Part shown: positions 21,712-35,776 of the stretch, in pieces
How positions within the stretch are numbered: position 1 is the first letter of the stretch
Layout: every line of letters starts with the position of its first letter
From: Physcia stellaris
Taxonomy: Eukaryota; Ascomycota; Lecanoromycetes; Caliciales; Physciaceae
Length of the DNA: 64,000 bases
Reading direction: 5' to 3'
Assembly: GCA_018902385.1 (NCBI GenBank)
Contig: JABSSW010000022.1
Location: 248,001-312,000, forward strand
Notes under the pieces: model-generated
The model's database searches: none
The model's input: the letters and a program-made list of their open reading frames with translations, nothing else
Told to the model about the DNA's origin: nothing
Translations under genes and position numbers: made by a program

Positions 21712-22422
21712 TTATCTATTAGAAGCATCCGGTAGGAAGCTCTTAAGGTGCATTCGGGTACTATCTTGCGCCGCTAAGCCATCAAGTATGTTTTGAACAT
21801 GCTTGCGCTGAAGCTCTGCAAGTTCTGAGTATCCTTCCGCACCTGAGGCAAGTATGAAACTCCATCGCGCATCCGCATACTTTCTCAGATGAAGGTAGCA
21901 ATGGCCCCGATGGAAATGTACTTTACTTACCCACGAGTGATCTTCCATCTTTCCGGCTATCTGAAGCGCATCGTCAGCGATCATCAAAGCCTTTTCCATC
22001 AGTTGATCAGCGTCTCTGTTGGTTCCGGAAGAACGCATGATAGCTGTCAGCAAAAGCAGTGCATTAACTCTCTGAGCGTCCGTCAAGTTTCCAGTACTGA
22101 TTTTGAGCGACAGCAGGGCCATTGCCCGCTGAGCACTGTTATGCTGATATACGTCAATGCTGTCTTTAAGGTACTGATCGATGGATGGTTGATAAAGGAA
22201 GTTACCTGCGACCCATTGCGTGTCAGAGGACTTGCTCGGATCGGAAACCTCGTCCAAAGTCGACATGTTTGACCTTAGCATTGCACAGTATCGTTCATTC
22301 TGGGATCGTAAAGCATCGAAGGCACTTTTGTAGTAGGCCAACTCGTTCTCGAGCCTCTCGCGTTCTTCTAGTAGCTGTTGTGTGGCTATGGCGAACTCTG
22401 CTGCAACGACAAGGTTGTCCAT
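21712..22422 (-). CDS. Unknown 236-aa coiled-coil and TPR-like protein
   Basis: Single exon from ATG 22422 (MDNLVVAAEFAIATQQLLEE). The N-terminus is a coiled coil (QQLLEERERLENELAYYKSA). The second half has paired amphipathic helices, QRVNALLLLTAIMRSS, MEKALMIADDALQIAGKM and VHFHRGHCYLHLRKYADARW, with spacing like TPR repeats. I do not recognise the family. It sits on the same strand as the larger TPR-like gene downstream; a common origin is possible but unproven. Confidence 0.65.
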   Translation of the reverse strand: MDNLVVAAEFAIATQQLLEERERLENELAYYKSAFDALRSQNERYCAMLRSNMSTLDEVSDPSKSSDTQWVAGNFLYQPSIDQYLKDSIDVYQHNSAQRAMALLSLKISTGNLTDAQRVNALLLLTAIMRSSGTNRDADQLMEKALMIADDALQIAGKMEDHSWVSKVHFHRGHCYLHLRKYADARWSFILASGAEGYSELAELQRKHVQNILDGLAAQDSTRMHLKSFLPDASNR

Positions 22423-23345
22423 ATCAAATGGAGATGTGAGGCGAATACTGACTGTGTCTGAGAGTCTTGGACCAATGCTGAAGTTAGATGCCGTAGAATG
22501 TGCTTTCTATGGATTGACTTTGTATTCACATATACAAAGAAAGCAAATGAGCCTACAGTAAAGCCGTTTAACAAAGCATTGTGTGACTTCATGAGCTACT
22601 GATACTTGGCTTCTTTATATGAGGATGAAAGGAAAAGTGTCAGAGAAATCGACTAGCAATGCCAGGATGTTGCAGGAGTGGACAAGGAGTGAACGATATG
22701 CGGAGTACCTCTCCAACGACTAAGTAGGTAGGCATCTTACTCTGTCCAGAAGACTTGAATTCATAAAAAGGATACAGCCTCTATGAGAACGTATTTCACC
22801 TTATGCGAATGCATCTAAATACGTGAATTATCGTAAATCCCGAACGAAATTTTGGAAAGATAGGTAGGTACCGCATGCTTACGTGACTCCGTTACATCAA
22901 GGTAGTTCCGTCAAGGACGAATGTGCCTACAGAAGGGTTTCCATAATTTACAGTAAGAGTTCCTCAATACTAATAATTCGACGTTGAACGACCTCACGCC
23001 GCTCCAGGAAGATGAGGGTTTTGGCCAGTTCCACGCCGAATCTGGCGGCGGGCTGTGAATTTTTGCGAGTTAAATTCGACCAGTGGCTAAGGTAACGCCA
23101 CACTCAAAACACGCTAAACGTTAATTACATCAGCTTACGTTCAGGGACCGGCGGAAAATTTGCCATACTTTGAATCAATATGTACCAGAGTACTCAGTTC
23201 TCCTATTTTGATTTCTCGATCTTCTGTGTCTTCAATTTTTACATTAGCTCTCTATCCATAAAAACCATAATCAGCTTCATCCGTGCTTGACAAACTTATG
23301 AATGATCCACGCAACTGTTGGATCTCGCATGTGGTCGATTGAGGC
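22423..23345. promoter_or_regulatory. Divergent intergenic region upstream of rpo41
   Basis: These 923 bp hold the promoters of the 21712 gene (-) and rpo41 (+). No supported gene or repeat. Confidence 0.5.
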
Positions 23346-26300
23346 ATGCTAGGACGAGCGTCGAGATCCAGGTTGCCACCCATCACTCCAAATCAGAAGT
23401 ACCTACAAAACTCTTACAATGAATTATACCTACCATGGCTCTGTCCATCGCTTCACAGCCAAACGCCTCGCTCAAGGCCCTCGACCACCGTAGCACCGCT
23501 GCGCGCAAAGTCAAGCTCAACGCCTTCAAAGCTCGGGCCCGTGAGGAAACACGAAGCTATACCACGTTCAACCCGCCGGGGGCTAGCTTCTGCTGTTACT
23601 GAATCCTACGTCGAACCCTCAGAAGACTATATTCCGTTTGCAAACGGATCATCAGTTCTTGGCTCGGCGCCCAAATTCTTCCTTGACGATCCTGCGCCTT
23701 TGATTATTGATGGGTCTTGCATAAGTGCTCCTGCAACCTTTCGATCATTCAATGGGATAAGCGGTGAATTGGATCAGATTCATCAGACTCTCCATGCTTG
23801 TCTCCAAGTGGGCCGGCTCGAGCGAGCTGAGGCATTGGTGCGTCGACTCAATCAGCTCTACAAGCCTACTGCGCCGGGGCTCCTTGCTGCCCATAACGAA
23901 TATTTGCGTGAGCTTTCATGGAAGGTTAAGAAAGACAGAGATTCACAAATGCTGAAGGATCTACACATATGGTTTGAACGGAATATCAGATTAAAGGGTG
24001 TGCCATCTGATGCTACTACGTATGCTCTGATGATACAAGCTAGTCTCGTCGAAGATGATCAACAAAAGCTTGCAACCACAACCAATAGATACCTCCGTCT
24101 GGCAGAAGAGAGCGGTATCTACAATGAGACTCTCGAGACAACGCTGGCTTTCATTAGCAATGAGGAAGCTGATAAGCTCATAGTAGGTAATTCCTGGAAT
24201 AAAACGGGGATCGTCTTTGTCCGCTAACAAGCTGCAGTCCATTACAGCCTCTCCACAGCTATTCGAGGGCGAAGAGGAAATTCCTTCCGACCCCAATGTC
24301 TCTCACACTGTAACGACTACTCTGCCCGAAATTAAATCAGTGCAACAGAAGGGTCAGGGGCTCGCTGCACTTCGACGATCTTTGTCCATGTTCACAGATT
24401 CCACGCCCGTGTCACCAACCGAAGCAGCCAGAAACGAGACGTCTTCATCAACGACATCGCAAGACGAGCTCAGGCAGCGACGACTTGAGAAAGATACCTA
24501 TGAAGCGGCCATCAGTCGCTGGCGTGAAGAAAATGCGCAACAAAAGAAAATCGGCATTGACGCGTCACTCAGTACCAATTCTGTAGGCGCCTTGATGTGG
24601 GCATGGCACGAGGCATTGGTACCATTAATCAGAGAAGAGGTCCAAAAGGCAAACGAGGCCGAGGGCCGGTCCGCCAAATCCCCATCCGATAAAGAGCGCT
24701 GCCAGTATGGTCCCTTTCTTCGGCTCTTACCGGTGGAGAAAATCTCTGCAGCCACAATTTTGACGACTATGACAATCCTAAGCACCGACCCCAAGCTAGA
24801 AGACGGAATCAAATTAGCAGGTTTAGTGCTAAAGATTGGGACAAATATACAAGATGAAAGCCTTGTGGAGATAGTGCGGGTTCAGGCTCAGCGCAGAATG
24901 AAAGAGCCCCAACTAAGTCGTCAAGTGACACGAGCACGGACAGCTATTACAAAGTACCCAAGTTCGCGATACTCGTACGCGCGGCTCCTCGATCCAGGAG
25001 AGAGGACGTCGGAGCTTGTTGAAAGCTTAAAGTGGACCGGGTCAACCCTAGCTAAAATTGGTAGCGTTCTTCTGTCGCAGCTGATGGAGGTGGCGAAAGT
25101 CGACATTGTGTCTACTCGTGCGGAGAAGCCAGTGACAATGGAACGGCAACCTGTGTTTTTCCACACTTTCCGATACGTAGATGGCAAGCGTCAAGGTATC
25201 GTTCGCCTCAACAAAGCCATGTTCGAAAAATTGAGCAGAGAACCAGTCAAGAGTGTGCTGTCGAAGAATTTACCAATGATTGTCAAACCCAGACCATGGA
25301 CAGGCTTCCGTGAGGGTGGATTCCTCGAGCACCACATACCGGTCGTGCGCATCCAAGGTGGTCTGGAAAGGCGCTATGCTATCACTGCTTCTGATAATGG
25401 AGACATGGACCAAACTTTTGGAGGCCTTACCGTTTTGGGGAAGACGCCATGGCAAATCAATCGTCCAGTCTTCGAAACAATGCTTGAAGCGTGGAACACG
25501 GGTGAAGCGATTGCGAAAATACCCCCTCTAAATCCAAATGTCGAGCCACCCCCCGAGCCATCCAAAACGTTAGTCGACTACCCAGCACAGAGGCTGAATT
25601 GGCTTAAACAACTGAAGACTATAGAGAATCTCAAGTCTGGGTTAAGGAGTGTCAGATGCTATCAGAATTTCCAGTTAGAGATAGCACGCGCCTATATTGA
25701 CGAGACGTTTTACTTTCCGCATAACCTCGATTTTCGAGGTCGTGCGTATCCTATCTCACCCTTGTTCAACCACATGTGCTCGGACAATGTGCGTGGTCTG
25801 CTCATATTCGCTGAAGGCAAGGAACTTGGAGAAGCTGGCCTTCGCTGGCTCAAGATCCACCTTGCCAATGTGTACGGATTTGACAAAGCAAGTTTTGCAG
25901 AGCGAGAAAATTTTGCCACAGATCATCTATCTAACATATACGACTCCGTCGAAAGCCCGTTGAACGGGAAGCGGTGGTGGCTGAAAGCTGAGGATCCGTG
26001 GCAATGCCTTGCAGCCTGCATTGAGCTGAAGAATGCTTTCCTTTCAGAGGACCCTCATCGTTTTGTCTCGCATCTTCCCGTCCACCAGGATGGTACCTGC
26101 AACGGACTCCAGCATTACGCAGCGCTTGGAGGCGATTCTCTAGGTGCAAAACAAGTCAATCTAGAGCCAGGAGATCGTCCATCCGACATTTATACTGCAG
26201 TATCTGAACTTGTCAAGATGGAAGTTAAGAAGGACTCAGCTCAAGGCAACAAGGTTGCGCAAGCACTAGAAGGGAAAGTGACGAGGAAGCTTGTCAAACA

Positions 26301-27677
26301 AACAGTCATGACGAATGTCTACGGTGTTACCTTCATTGGCGCTCAACGACAAGTTCGCAGACAACTGACCGAGATCTTCTCTGCTGGCCGGACGGTTGGT
26401 TCCATTGGTTTACGGGAGATGGCTACTTATATTGCGACAAACATTTTCAGTGCTCTGTCCACCATGTTCAATGGGGCGCACGATATTCAATACTGGCTTG
26501 GCAATTGCGCCAGCAGGATTTCTGAGTCATTGGCCCCGGAACAGATTGACCTCATGCTGGACGGTGATCGGGACAAGCATAAGAATGCCGACTACAAGAG
26601 AGTCCCCAGTGTGCGGAAAAGTATCGAAGGTCCCACTGCATTTAAGACGCCGGTCATCTGGACTAACCCAATGGGAATGCCAGTAGTACAGCCATACCGT
26701 CAAGCAACTTCTCAAAGAGTTTCAACCAACCTACAAACTGTATCAATTAAGGCGCATTCTGGTGCAGATCCAGTGAGCAAGCGGAAGCAATTCCAGGCAT
26801 TCCCTCCTAATTTCATTCACTCTCTCGATGCTTCTCACATGGTCCTGACCGCTCTCAAGTGCGACGAAATCGGCCTTACTTTCGCAGCCGTGCATGATTC
26901 TTTCTGGACCCATGCTACAGATGTAAATTCGATGAATGGGATTATACGGGATTCATTCATAAGAATGCATTCCGAGAATATCATGGATCGTCTTGCGGCC
27001 GAGTTTTCCGCACGATATAAAGATTACATCTACTTGGCCTCTGTCAAAGCAAGCAGCACCGTAGGCCGAAAGATAAGGGCATGGCGCAAGACAATAGGGA
27101 CGAATGCTGTTCGGAAGTTAAGCAACGCGGCCAAGCTTGTGGAGCTTCGGACGGAACGACTCCGTTGCAAGCTGCTTGCGTCCAACGATGCTGACGAAAG
27201 AGACCGAGGGGCATCAATGGTGACTGCGGCTTCAATCTTCGAAGAAGCTGCTGACGAGAAAGAGCTCTTACCGAGACAGAGTCCTGGAACAAGCCTTGGC
27301 GAGGTGCTCTCTGCCAGAACTACGAAACTGGAGGCAAACGAGCAGCTCAAGGTGGGAGATGTCGACAATACGAAGTTGCTGGATGCCGCAACTGAGGATT
27401 TTGACCTTGATGTTTCGGAGCACCTGGAAAGCTCCCTATCAGATATGTATGATAGAACCTCTGAGGCGGAGGACGAAAACGCGAAGCCTGGTATAAAAAA
27501 AAAGTGGAGGCAAGAACGAAGAATTCGTTTTTGGATGCCATTAACATTTCCGCCTGTGCCGAAGAAGGTAAGCATAATATTACATTTGATCCCTGTTGTT
27601 TTGGCATTCGTTGACGAGATCATTAGGGCGATTTCGACGTTTCTAGGCTGAAAAAGAGCCCATACTTCTTCTGTTGA
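23346..27677 (+). CDS. rpo41: Mitochondrial DNA-directed RNA polymerase (T7-like)
   Basis: This is the single-subunit polymerase that transcribes mitochondrial DNA. The model is join(23346..24182, 24238..27567, 27627..27677), 1,405 aa. Intron 1 is 55 bp (GTAGGT...CTGCAG, branch GCTAAC). Intron 2 is 59 bp and leads to a 17-codon last exon ending in SPYFFC. The N-terminus is Arg/Ser-rich, as for a mitochondrial targeting sequence. T7-type catalytic motifs are all present: DFRGRAYPISPLFNH, HQDGTCNGLQHYAALGGD (catalytic Asp), RKLVKQTVMTNVYGVTF (Lys and Tyr) and VHDSFWTH (second catalytic Asp). A PPR-like helical region (about residues 140-280) precedes the polymerase, as in yeast Rpo41. Confidence 0.96.
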
Positions 27678-28121
27678 GAGTCTGATATAACGATCAGACT
27701 TGATCAGTGATGTTTGATCTAAAAGCTTTAGCCTCCTGGGTTAGCATAGCGTGTTTCCAGGGCATTTTTGCATCTGCAGTTCAATCTGCCATTAATATTA
27801 TCTGCAAGCATAGCGAAGGCGAGATATGTTGGGCATCATAGCTGGTCACCAGCCATGTGTAATATAGTTGTAGGATTCTAGCTCCGGTATCCCGTACATA
27901 CTCAAGTAAAATACCTTGGTCGATTCGTTCTCACGTTGCAGGGTGGATTATTCAGGATTCACATCCTCGACATCTTCAATTTCACGTCTAACACGGGATT
28001 TCCTCCCTCAACCCTAAAGAGCCAAGTCACTTTCCTCTCAACCCTGAATTCTATATAGTGATAAGTACTTTAGATATCTGCTGGCCGTTACTATTGCACA
28101 TGGGAAGATCATTTACTTAGG
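27678..28121. other. Intergenic region between rpo41 and the aldehyde dehydrogenase gene
   Basis: 444 bp. A short phrase (TCAACCCT...) occurs twice near 28,005 and 28,038. Nothing else supported. Confidence 0.45.
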
Positions 28122-29781
28122 ATGTCGGAAGTTCTCACGACCGTATCTCCCGTTACCAATAGGCCGATCCTCACTCGAGATGGACTTCTCCCTTCGGATG
28201 TCGCCCTTTTACCAGCATTAGCTACCCAGGCATATAACACCTACCGGCTCACGTCATTAGGACAGCGTCAGGAAATAGTCCGAAGAGCGCTCGAGCTCAT
28301 TAATGATAAGAAAGATGTCCTGGCCCGAGAGCTCACGGAACAAATGGGTCGACCTATCGCTTATGCCTCGAAAGAAATTGCTACAGCCGTGGCTCGAGGT
28401 CAATACCTTCTTCAAATCAGCAGCGACGCTTTAAGCGATACCGATGGTGAACCGGAGACTGGATTCAAGAGATATATTAGGAAGGTTCCTGTGGGACCCG
28501 TCTTAATTCTCTTCGCTTGGAACGTTGGTCACGATAGCCATTGCCATTCATCACGCTGCATGCTAAAACATATTCTAGTATCCTTACCTTATCCTAGTGA
28601 ACTCACTCATCCCAGCCTTGCTGGCGGGTAATTCAGTGCTGCTCAAGCCTTCACCTCAAACACCTACGATTGTCGAGCAAGTACATAGCATCTTCATGCA
28701 GGCTGGTCTTCCAGAGAAAGTCATTCAATATTTCCACTGCGGCTCACTAGCACGATTGGAGAGCATTGTCAAGTCACCTCAGATACGACTGATATGCTTC
28801 ACGGGGTCCCTCGCTGGCGGTCTCCAGGTGCAACGGGCGGCAGCTGATCGTGTGGTCCCTGTAGGACTTGAGCTTGGTGGCAAGGACCCGGCATACTTAA
28901 GAGCAGATGTTGACGTCAAATGGGCAGCGGAAGAGATAGTTGATGGCGCAGTGTTCAATTCAGGTCAGAGCTGTTGCAGTATTGAAAGAGTTTACGTTGC
29001 AGATACGATACATGACGATTTCGTGGCTGCCGTTCAGGACGTACTTAGGGGCTATAAGCTCGGCAATCCCATGGATCCCAGCACTAATATAGGACCTGTG
29101 GTTTCGAAGAAGGCTGTTGAGCTGATTCGCGGCCATGTACAAGATGCCCTTGACAAAGGTGTATGTATATTTTGGAGTCATAGTTCCCTCCTCTTACTGT
29201 CTGCGAAGTCTAGAGCTCATGCTTGTGGAGTAAATGAGAGCCATGGGCTCCTGAGATATGTTGCTACCTTTGACCAAACTTTGTGAAACAATGCTGACTC
29301 CAATATCTCCATAGGCAGTCGATGCCACGCCCCCCAACGAGTCCTTTGACTTCCTTCCGCCAGATGGTAATTACGTGAAGCCGACCCTGCTTACCAATGT
29401 TTCACACGAAATGGACGTCATGAATGACGAGACATTTGGACCCGTCATACCAGTGATGAAAGTCGGCAGCGACGAAGAAGCCATACGCCTGATGAATGAC
29501 AGTGAATTTGGGCTTACTGCTAGTATCTGGACAAAAGACGCCGCAAGAGGTGAAGAGCTCGCAAGTGAGGTTGAAGCGGGAACCGTATTTGTGAATCGTT
29601 GTGACTATCCAAGCGCTGTAAGTCTCGATGACGCTCACACATTCCTGCAAATTCTGACGAGAGGCAGGACCTTGCCTGGACCGGATGGAAGAATTCCGGT
29701 AAAGGTGTGACTTTGAGCAAATTCGGTTTTGAGCAGTTCGTAAAGTACAAAAGCTATCATGTCAAGGATTATCCAAAATAG
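28122..29781 (+). CDS. Aldehyde dehydrogenase family protein
   Basis: NAD(P)-dependent oxidation of an aldehyde to an acid; the substrate is not readable from sequence. The model is join(28122..28523, 28579..29160, 29315..29617, 29668..29781), 466 aa. Introns are 55, 154 and 50 bp, each with a CTAA/CTGAC branch site. Joins are supported by family motifs: LFAWN to YPYLILVNSLIPALLAGN, ALDKG to AVDATPPNESFDFLP, and CDYPSA to DLAWTGWKNSGKG. Catalytic features are VGLELGGKDPAYL (Glu) and FNSGQSCCSIERVYV (Cys). The C-terminus is FGFEQFVKYKSYHVKDYPK. It resembles the short succinate-semialdehyde-type fungal ALDHs. Confidence 0.92.
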
Positions 29782-30447
29782 AGAGTGCGTGGAGATCACA
29801 ATCGCCCATAAAACAGAATTAGCACGCAGCCGAGTCCTCAATTTTCCGTTAAGATTAGACCGTACGTGTACTCAACTCTATGGAATGTCCCCGAATTTCC
29901 GCTAACTTGGAATGTCGGAAAAGAATGCAAGGGGCTATCAAGCTTTTTCCGAGTCAATGTGATGCTCCGGAAGTAGTAAATTTGCTGTAGCAAAGAAGAG
30001 AATTACCATGGCCGAGGTCAGCTTTTCCGAGCTTGTCGATAGCCGACATTCTTGAACTACCGACGTGCTGTTTCAGTCTCGCGTGGCTGTCAATCTTCAA
30101 GGAGACCCACAAGCTTGTTTCCCTCGACAACCTCGGATCTGCCTTGCTTATACTGTCTAGCTTCATTTCGGCCGTTGCCCTTCCAATCTGAGCTTCCTAT
30201 ATACTTCCAGCACGCAGCCATCATTATATTCAGAACCGGGAGGATCCAATACAATTTTGGTTCTCTACATCTACCTTTGATTTACCTTTCTGCGTTTGAG
30301 CGTGCTCCGTCGTTTTGGTTCATAGTTGCAGCGTCCTCAGCAATTCATTTGGTTTTTTGTCACCTCTTGCCACGACTGCTACTCATATAATTCTGGGAAT
30401 CAGCCTCATATCGATTTCATTGTATGAAATCGATTAGGAATTATACA
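29782..30447. other. Intergenic region
   Basis: 666 bp between the ALDH gene and the small gene at 30448. Just before the latter is an inverted repeat around CATTGTATGAAATCG / CGATTTCATTG (about 30,412-30,434). No other feature seen. Confidence 0.45.
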
Positions 30448-30925
30448 ATGGGCTGCTTCCACCGTCTGAGCAATCTCAAACGCCATCTTGATCGTTTGAG
30501 ACCTGGTCGAACGCACAAAAGGGAGCTGAGCATCGTGAGTACCTCGAGGCTACTGATACCTCATGACAGTTGTACCTAATCTTCCACAAGGGCGAACCTT
30601 TCGGCTTCCGCAAAGACACAGATCCGAGCCACTATGGCTTCCATGGCGAAAGTGATCCGTTCTCCAGCATGAGCAACATCATCGAAGAACGGTAAACCCC
30701 CATCCCTTTTCCCATGAAGCTCGAGTCCGGCTCTGATCTGGCTTTAGGGAGTCTATCATGAAGGAGAAACTCGGCATACATAATCCATCCACCACCTCCC
30801 GGCAGTGTCTCGCTGCCGAACCACCTTCTTCGACCAACTCCCGCCAGCCGACCCTGTGCGGGAGCACCACGCAACTTACCCAAGGCAGCGTTCGCTGGGC
30901 CGACGGCCATGGGTCCCAAGCATAG
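30448..30925 (+). CDS. Small unknown three-exon protein, MGC N-terminus
   Basis: The exons are 30448-30534, 30570-30691 and 30748-30925, about 128 aa. The N-terminus MGCFHRLSNLKRHLDRLRPG would suit myristoylation at Gly2 and palmitoylation at Cys3, followed by a basic stretch, so membrane attachment is possible (inference). The second exon reads FHKGEPFGFRKDTDPSHYGF, then SMSNIIEER; the third is Ser/Thr-rich. The first intron would be only 35 bp with the CAG acceptor at 30569. The alternative acceptor AAG at 30590 gives a 56-bp intron with a CTAAT branch, in the same frame and 7 residues shorter. The last intron is 56 bp. I recognise no family. Confidence 0.55.
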
Positions 30926-31586
30926 ATTTCACACGACAAACCTGAGGCAATGACGGCACTCTAAGCTCTACCTGGCATGGATGTTGACGGTGGGCTTCAC
31001 CGTACGGCATGATTTCTGAAAAAGTTTCTGATTTCAAGGGGGAGGGGAGTCGACATATACATATAGATTAATGTAATACTACTGTGCCAGCGTTTCGGTT
31101 GTCACATGCTCGTTATCTGTAAGCGTGGATGAAGTTGTCTAGCAGAAGGAACTGGCGGTTGTTTTCTTGCTTTCTCGAATACAGGTTTGGTACATCACTC
31201 TCTTCACTTCTTTCATGCCGTTTCAACATCCCGTAGAGATGTATCAGAGTTTTGGAGCCTGGTCCGATGGATCGGTGATGAACCCCTCCTTTGCTTCACA
31301 TATCAACACAAAACCGCGTCACCTGCTGTTGGCTAAGCCTCATGACTCTTTCGTCATACCCCTTCTTACGTCAAACATTGGTACTACCTTAAGGTACTCT
31401 CCCCATTCCTAACACCTTAACCTATCCCCTCTCACTCCTCACCAAGAAACTCCACCACAAAAACAGCCCCGACCGATAAAAGCCTTTCTTCCCACCAAGA
31501 CATCCCACTCACCACACCCCTGAAGGCTGAAACCTAAAACTCAACACTCATCGCCCACATCGACACGCTCCAACTCTCCGTACAAA
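30926..31586. other. Intergenic region
   Basis: 661 bp. The last 200 bp before the 31587 frame are CT/CA-rich, like many fungal promoters. Nothing else supported. Confidence 0.45.
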
Positions 31587-31823
31587 ATGTCATACGCACC
31601 AGGCTGGCTCGCCCAAGCCCGTCTCCGCTCCCCGTCCGATACCCGTATACACGGCCAACCGAACAGCTATCGCGAGAAGATGGCCGCCTATGGAGTTCAT
31701 GACCGATCTGGCGTTGCCGCGTCAAAGACAGGAGAGGAGGGGGAGGCGGGGAGGAAGGCAGAAGCGGAGAAGGTTGAGGGGGAGAAGGGCGAGGATAGTG
31801 AAGGAGATAAGGATGAGAGTTAG
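31587..31823 (+). CDS. Small charged protein (78 aa), unknown
   Basis: One open frame from ATG 31587, with an A at -3 (TACAAAATG). The first half is moderately hydrophilic (MSYAPGWLAQARLRSPSDTR); the second half is a charged Glu/Lys/Gly tail (EAEKVEGEKGEDSEGDKDES). A CT-rich promoter-like stretch lies just upstream. The frame could be chance, since the tail comes from purine-rich DNA. No family recognised. Confidence 0.42.
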   Translation: MSYAPGWLAQARLRSPSDTRIHGQPNSYREKMAAYGVHDRSGVAASKTGEEGEAGRKAEAEKVEGEKGEDSEGDKDES

Positions 31824-33103
31824 GAGGTACCTGAACGGCTGAATGGGTTGGGGGATTTTTCGAGGGGAGAGACATGGCGCTCTGGACATTGGTGTATGGA
31901 ACCTAGCTTGGGGTTAGGAGATCGGAGGGGTAGGAGGGGGTTGGGGGAGGTGGTTGTTGCTTGCGGTAACTGGAGAGACGTTGGTGCTAGCGATTGACAG
32001 TATCGCTTTTCGGTACCAAAGGATACGCTGTCGACCTCGTATCGGCGGTTCATGTCTAGCATGTTTCTTCAGATCCGTGGGAGAAATGACTCACTTAGGT
32101 ATCTTGGACAAAGCTATCGACCTTCCTTCAGTTTGCTAGACCTGGTCATATTCCATTTGCAAATCAGACCTTCGCAAGGGCAGACCAATCTGTTTCCTTC
32201 CTTTTCAGAGGCTTTCTCAGTTTGTCGTGCAGTCATGGTTTGCACAATACAAGCTGCTCGGTTACTCACTTCTTGGAAGTTATATCGAAAGAGATTTGCA
32301 GGATAAGAGAGTTCTTTTGAACGGTTTTGTGCGAGCATGATCGTAATATTTCGCTCCCTCGACCCCGATGGGGCCAGTTGTGACAATTCAATGATTTAAC
32401 CGCTTGATGATTTGGTGGTTTTTATGGCTTCACGAGTTCACGTTACCTTGGATATTGGCGGCATTGGAAAAGGAGCTTCATTGAGCAGGCAGCAGTTCAT
32501 CCATAGTCGGCTAGACGTTCACTTCTGAAATATCAACATCGGACAGGATATGACCTAGGTGTTCTATTACAAGATGCGTTCATTTTGGCAAGTCAGCACA
32601 GTATAGAGATAATGCAAGCAGAGCCTTCTTCGAGACAAACCAAATAATCAGACTTCTTTGGCAAGGTCTGGTGGAGGAGGGACGGAGAACAGTCGATTCT
32701 TAGCACATACCTCCGTACCACACTCTGGTAACGCTTATGGTAGGATACAATGAAAAGATTGTGAGTGCCCGAAGGTTCGACTGAGAATTCACAGTTTACT
32801 AGACCTTGAGCAATCACTCCGTACTGAAAAAAAGAAGAAAAAGTCCTGAACCCAAGCGCACTTTTTCCGCGTACAAAGGAATCAAGAGCGTTGAGGTTAG
32901 GGTTGAGACTTGTCTAAAAATAGCCTGCAAGGATCACATGCCAGGCACCAACCAAAGAAAGCGGCGTCATCCGGATCCTCATCATCTTTATCCATCGGTG
33001 TTCCTTCAACTGTTTTTTCTCTTAAAACAAACCTGCGACCTCCTCTCAAAGAGAAAAACAATCAAAGCACCACAACCCCTGATAAATCTCGAACCTCAAC
33101 ACC
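31824..33103. other. Intergenic region upstream of the PMP3-like gene
   Basis: 1,280 bp with no supported gene. A plus-strand frame at about 32,806-33,366 runs through the start and intron of the PMP3-like gene in another frame and is rejected. Confidence 0.5.
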
Positions 33104-33641
33104 ATGTGCAGCAGCGACATATTCCTCGGCCTAATCGCCATCCTCTTCCCCCCAATCGCAGGTACGCCCCCACCTCCCCCTCACCCATCCCTCTCCCCAT
33201 ACCAGTCCCCCATCCCCAACTCTCCCCAAAATATCCCACTCATACTAACACCCCCACCCCAAAACAGTCTGGGTCAAATCCGGCATCTGCAGCGCCGACT
33301 CCCTCATCAACCTCGCCCTCTGCTGCCTCGGCTTCATCCCAGGCCTGCTGCACGCCTGGTACATAATCGCCAAAAACCCCGAAGAATCCAGCTACTACGA
33401 GACCGTGCCCCCGGACGCCGAGCACGGCCGCGTGACGTACTACTATGTCAGCGGACAGGACCAGTCTGCGCAGGGGGCGCCGCCGCAGGGGGATAGGGGG
33501 CAGTGGGTGCCGCCGCAGAGGGGATATGGCACTGTACAGGGCATGGGTGCGGGGGCTGGGGGGAGTGGTGGCGAGGGGAGTGCGCAGGTGCCGCCGAGCT
33601 ATGAGCAGGCGATTAAGGGGGATAATAAGCAACAAACGTGA
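33104..33641 (+). CDS. PMP3/SNA-family small membrane protein with PPxY tail
   Basis: The model is join(33104..33161, 33268..33641), 143 aa; the 106-bp intron (GTACGC...AAACAG) splits a Val codon. The UPF0057 core spans both exons: SSDIFLGLIAILFPPIAVWV, then SADSLINLALCCLGFIPGLL and HAWYIIAKNP, giving two membrane helices. Unlike the minimal 55-aa Pmp3, it has a Gly/Gln-rich cytosolic tail ending VPPSYEQAIKGD. PPSY is a PPxY motif, as in yeast Sna3/Sna4, which bind the Rsp5 ubiquitin ligase on the way to the vacuole. That role is inferred from the motif. Confidence 0.9.
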
Positions 33642-34042
33642 GGTGTGGTGGATGCGGGGTGATATGGAGGTGTTGTGATTGCTGGGCATCAAGGCGGGGT
33701 CGAGCGGGCTATAGGCTCCTGGTTGTAGCAGGACTATTGCTTGCACGGTGAGAGTGGGACGGTTGGCGTTCAGAGGGACTAATGCCTTGCGCTCTTTGTC
33801 ATCCGACAAACATATCCTAATGCGCACATGAGTATCTACGGGTTCCAAGGCAGTATTTGAATCGAACTTTCACCTCCAAGTCATTGATCCGCAACATGGA
33901 TGTGTATTTAGAGCTCATTGCTATTTAACAAGCTTCCTATTCTATGGACATCGTACACGCTTTAGAGCTTTGGGTATCGGGTAACTACAGCTAAAGAGCA
34001 CGTACGAAGTGCAAACACAAAACTTCCTCCATTCTCGAAGCA
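33642..34042. other. Convergent 3' intergenic region
   Basis: 401 bp between the PMP3-like gene (+) and the epimerase gene (-). No feature seen. Confidence 0.45.

Positions 34043-35776
<1,734 letters not shown>

Noticed and set aside
32806-33366. 186-codon frame across the PMP3-like start and intron
   Set aside because: Pro-rich by composition; the spliced PMP3 core in another frame is clearly real.
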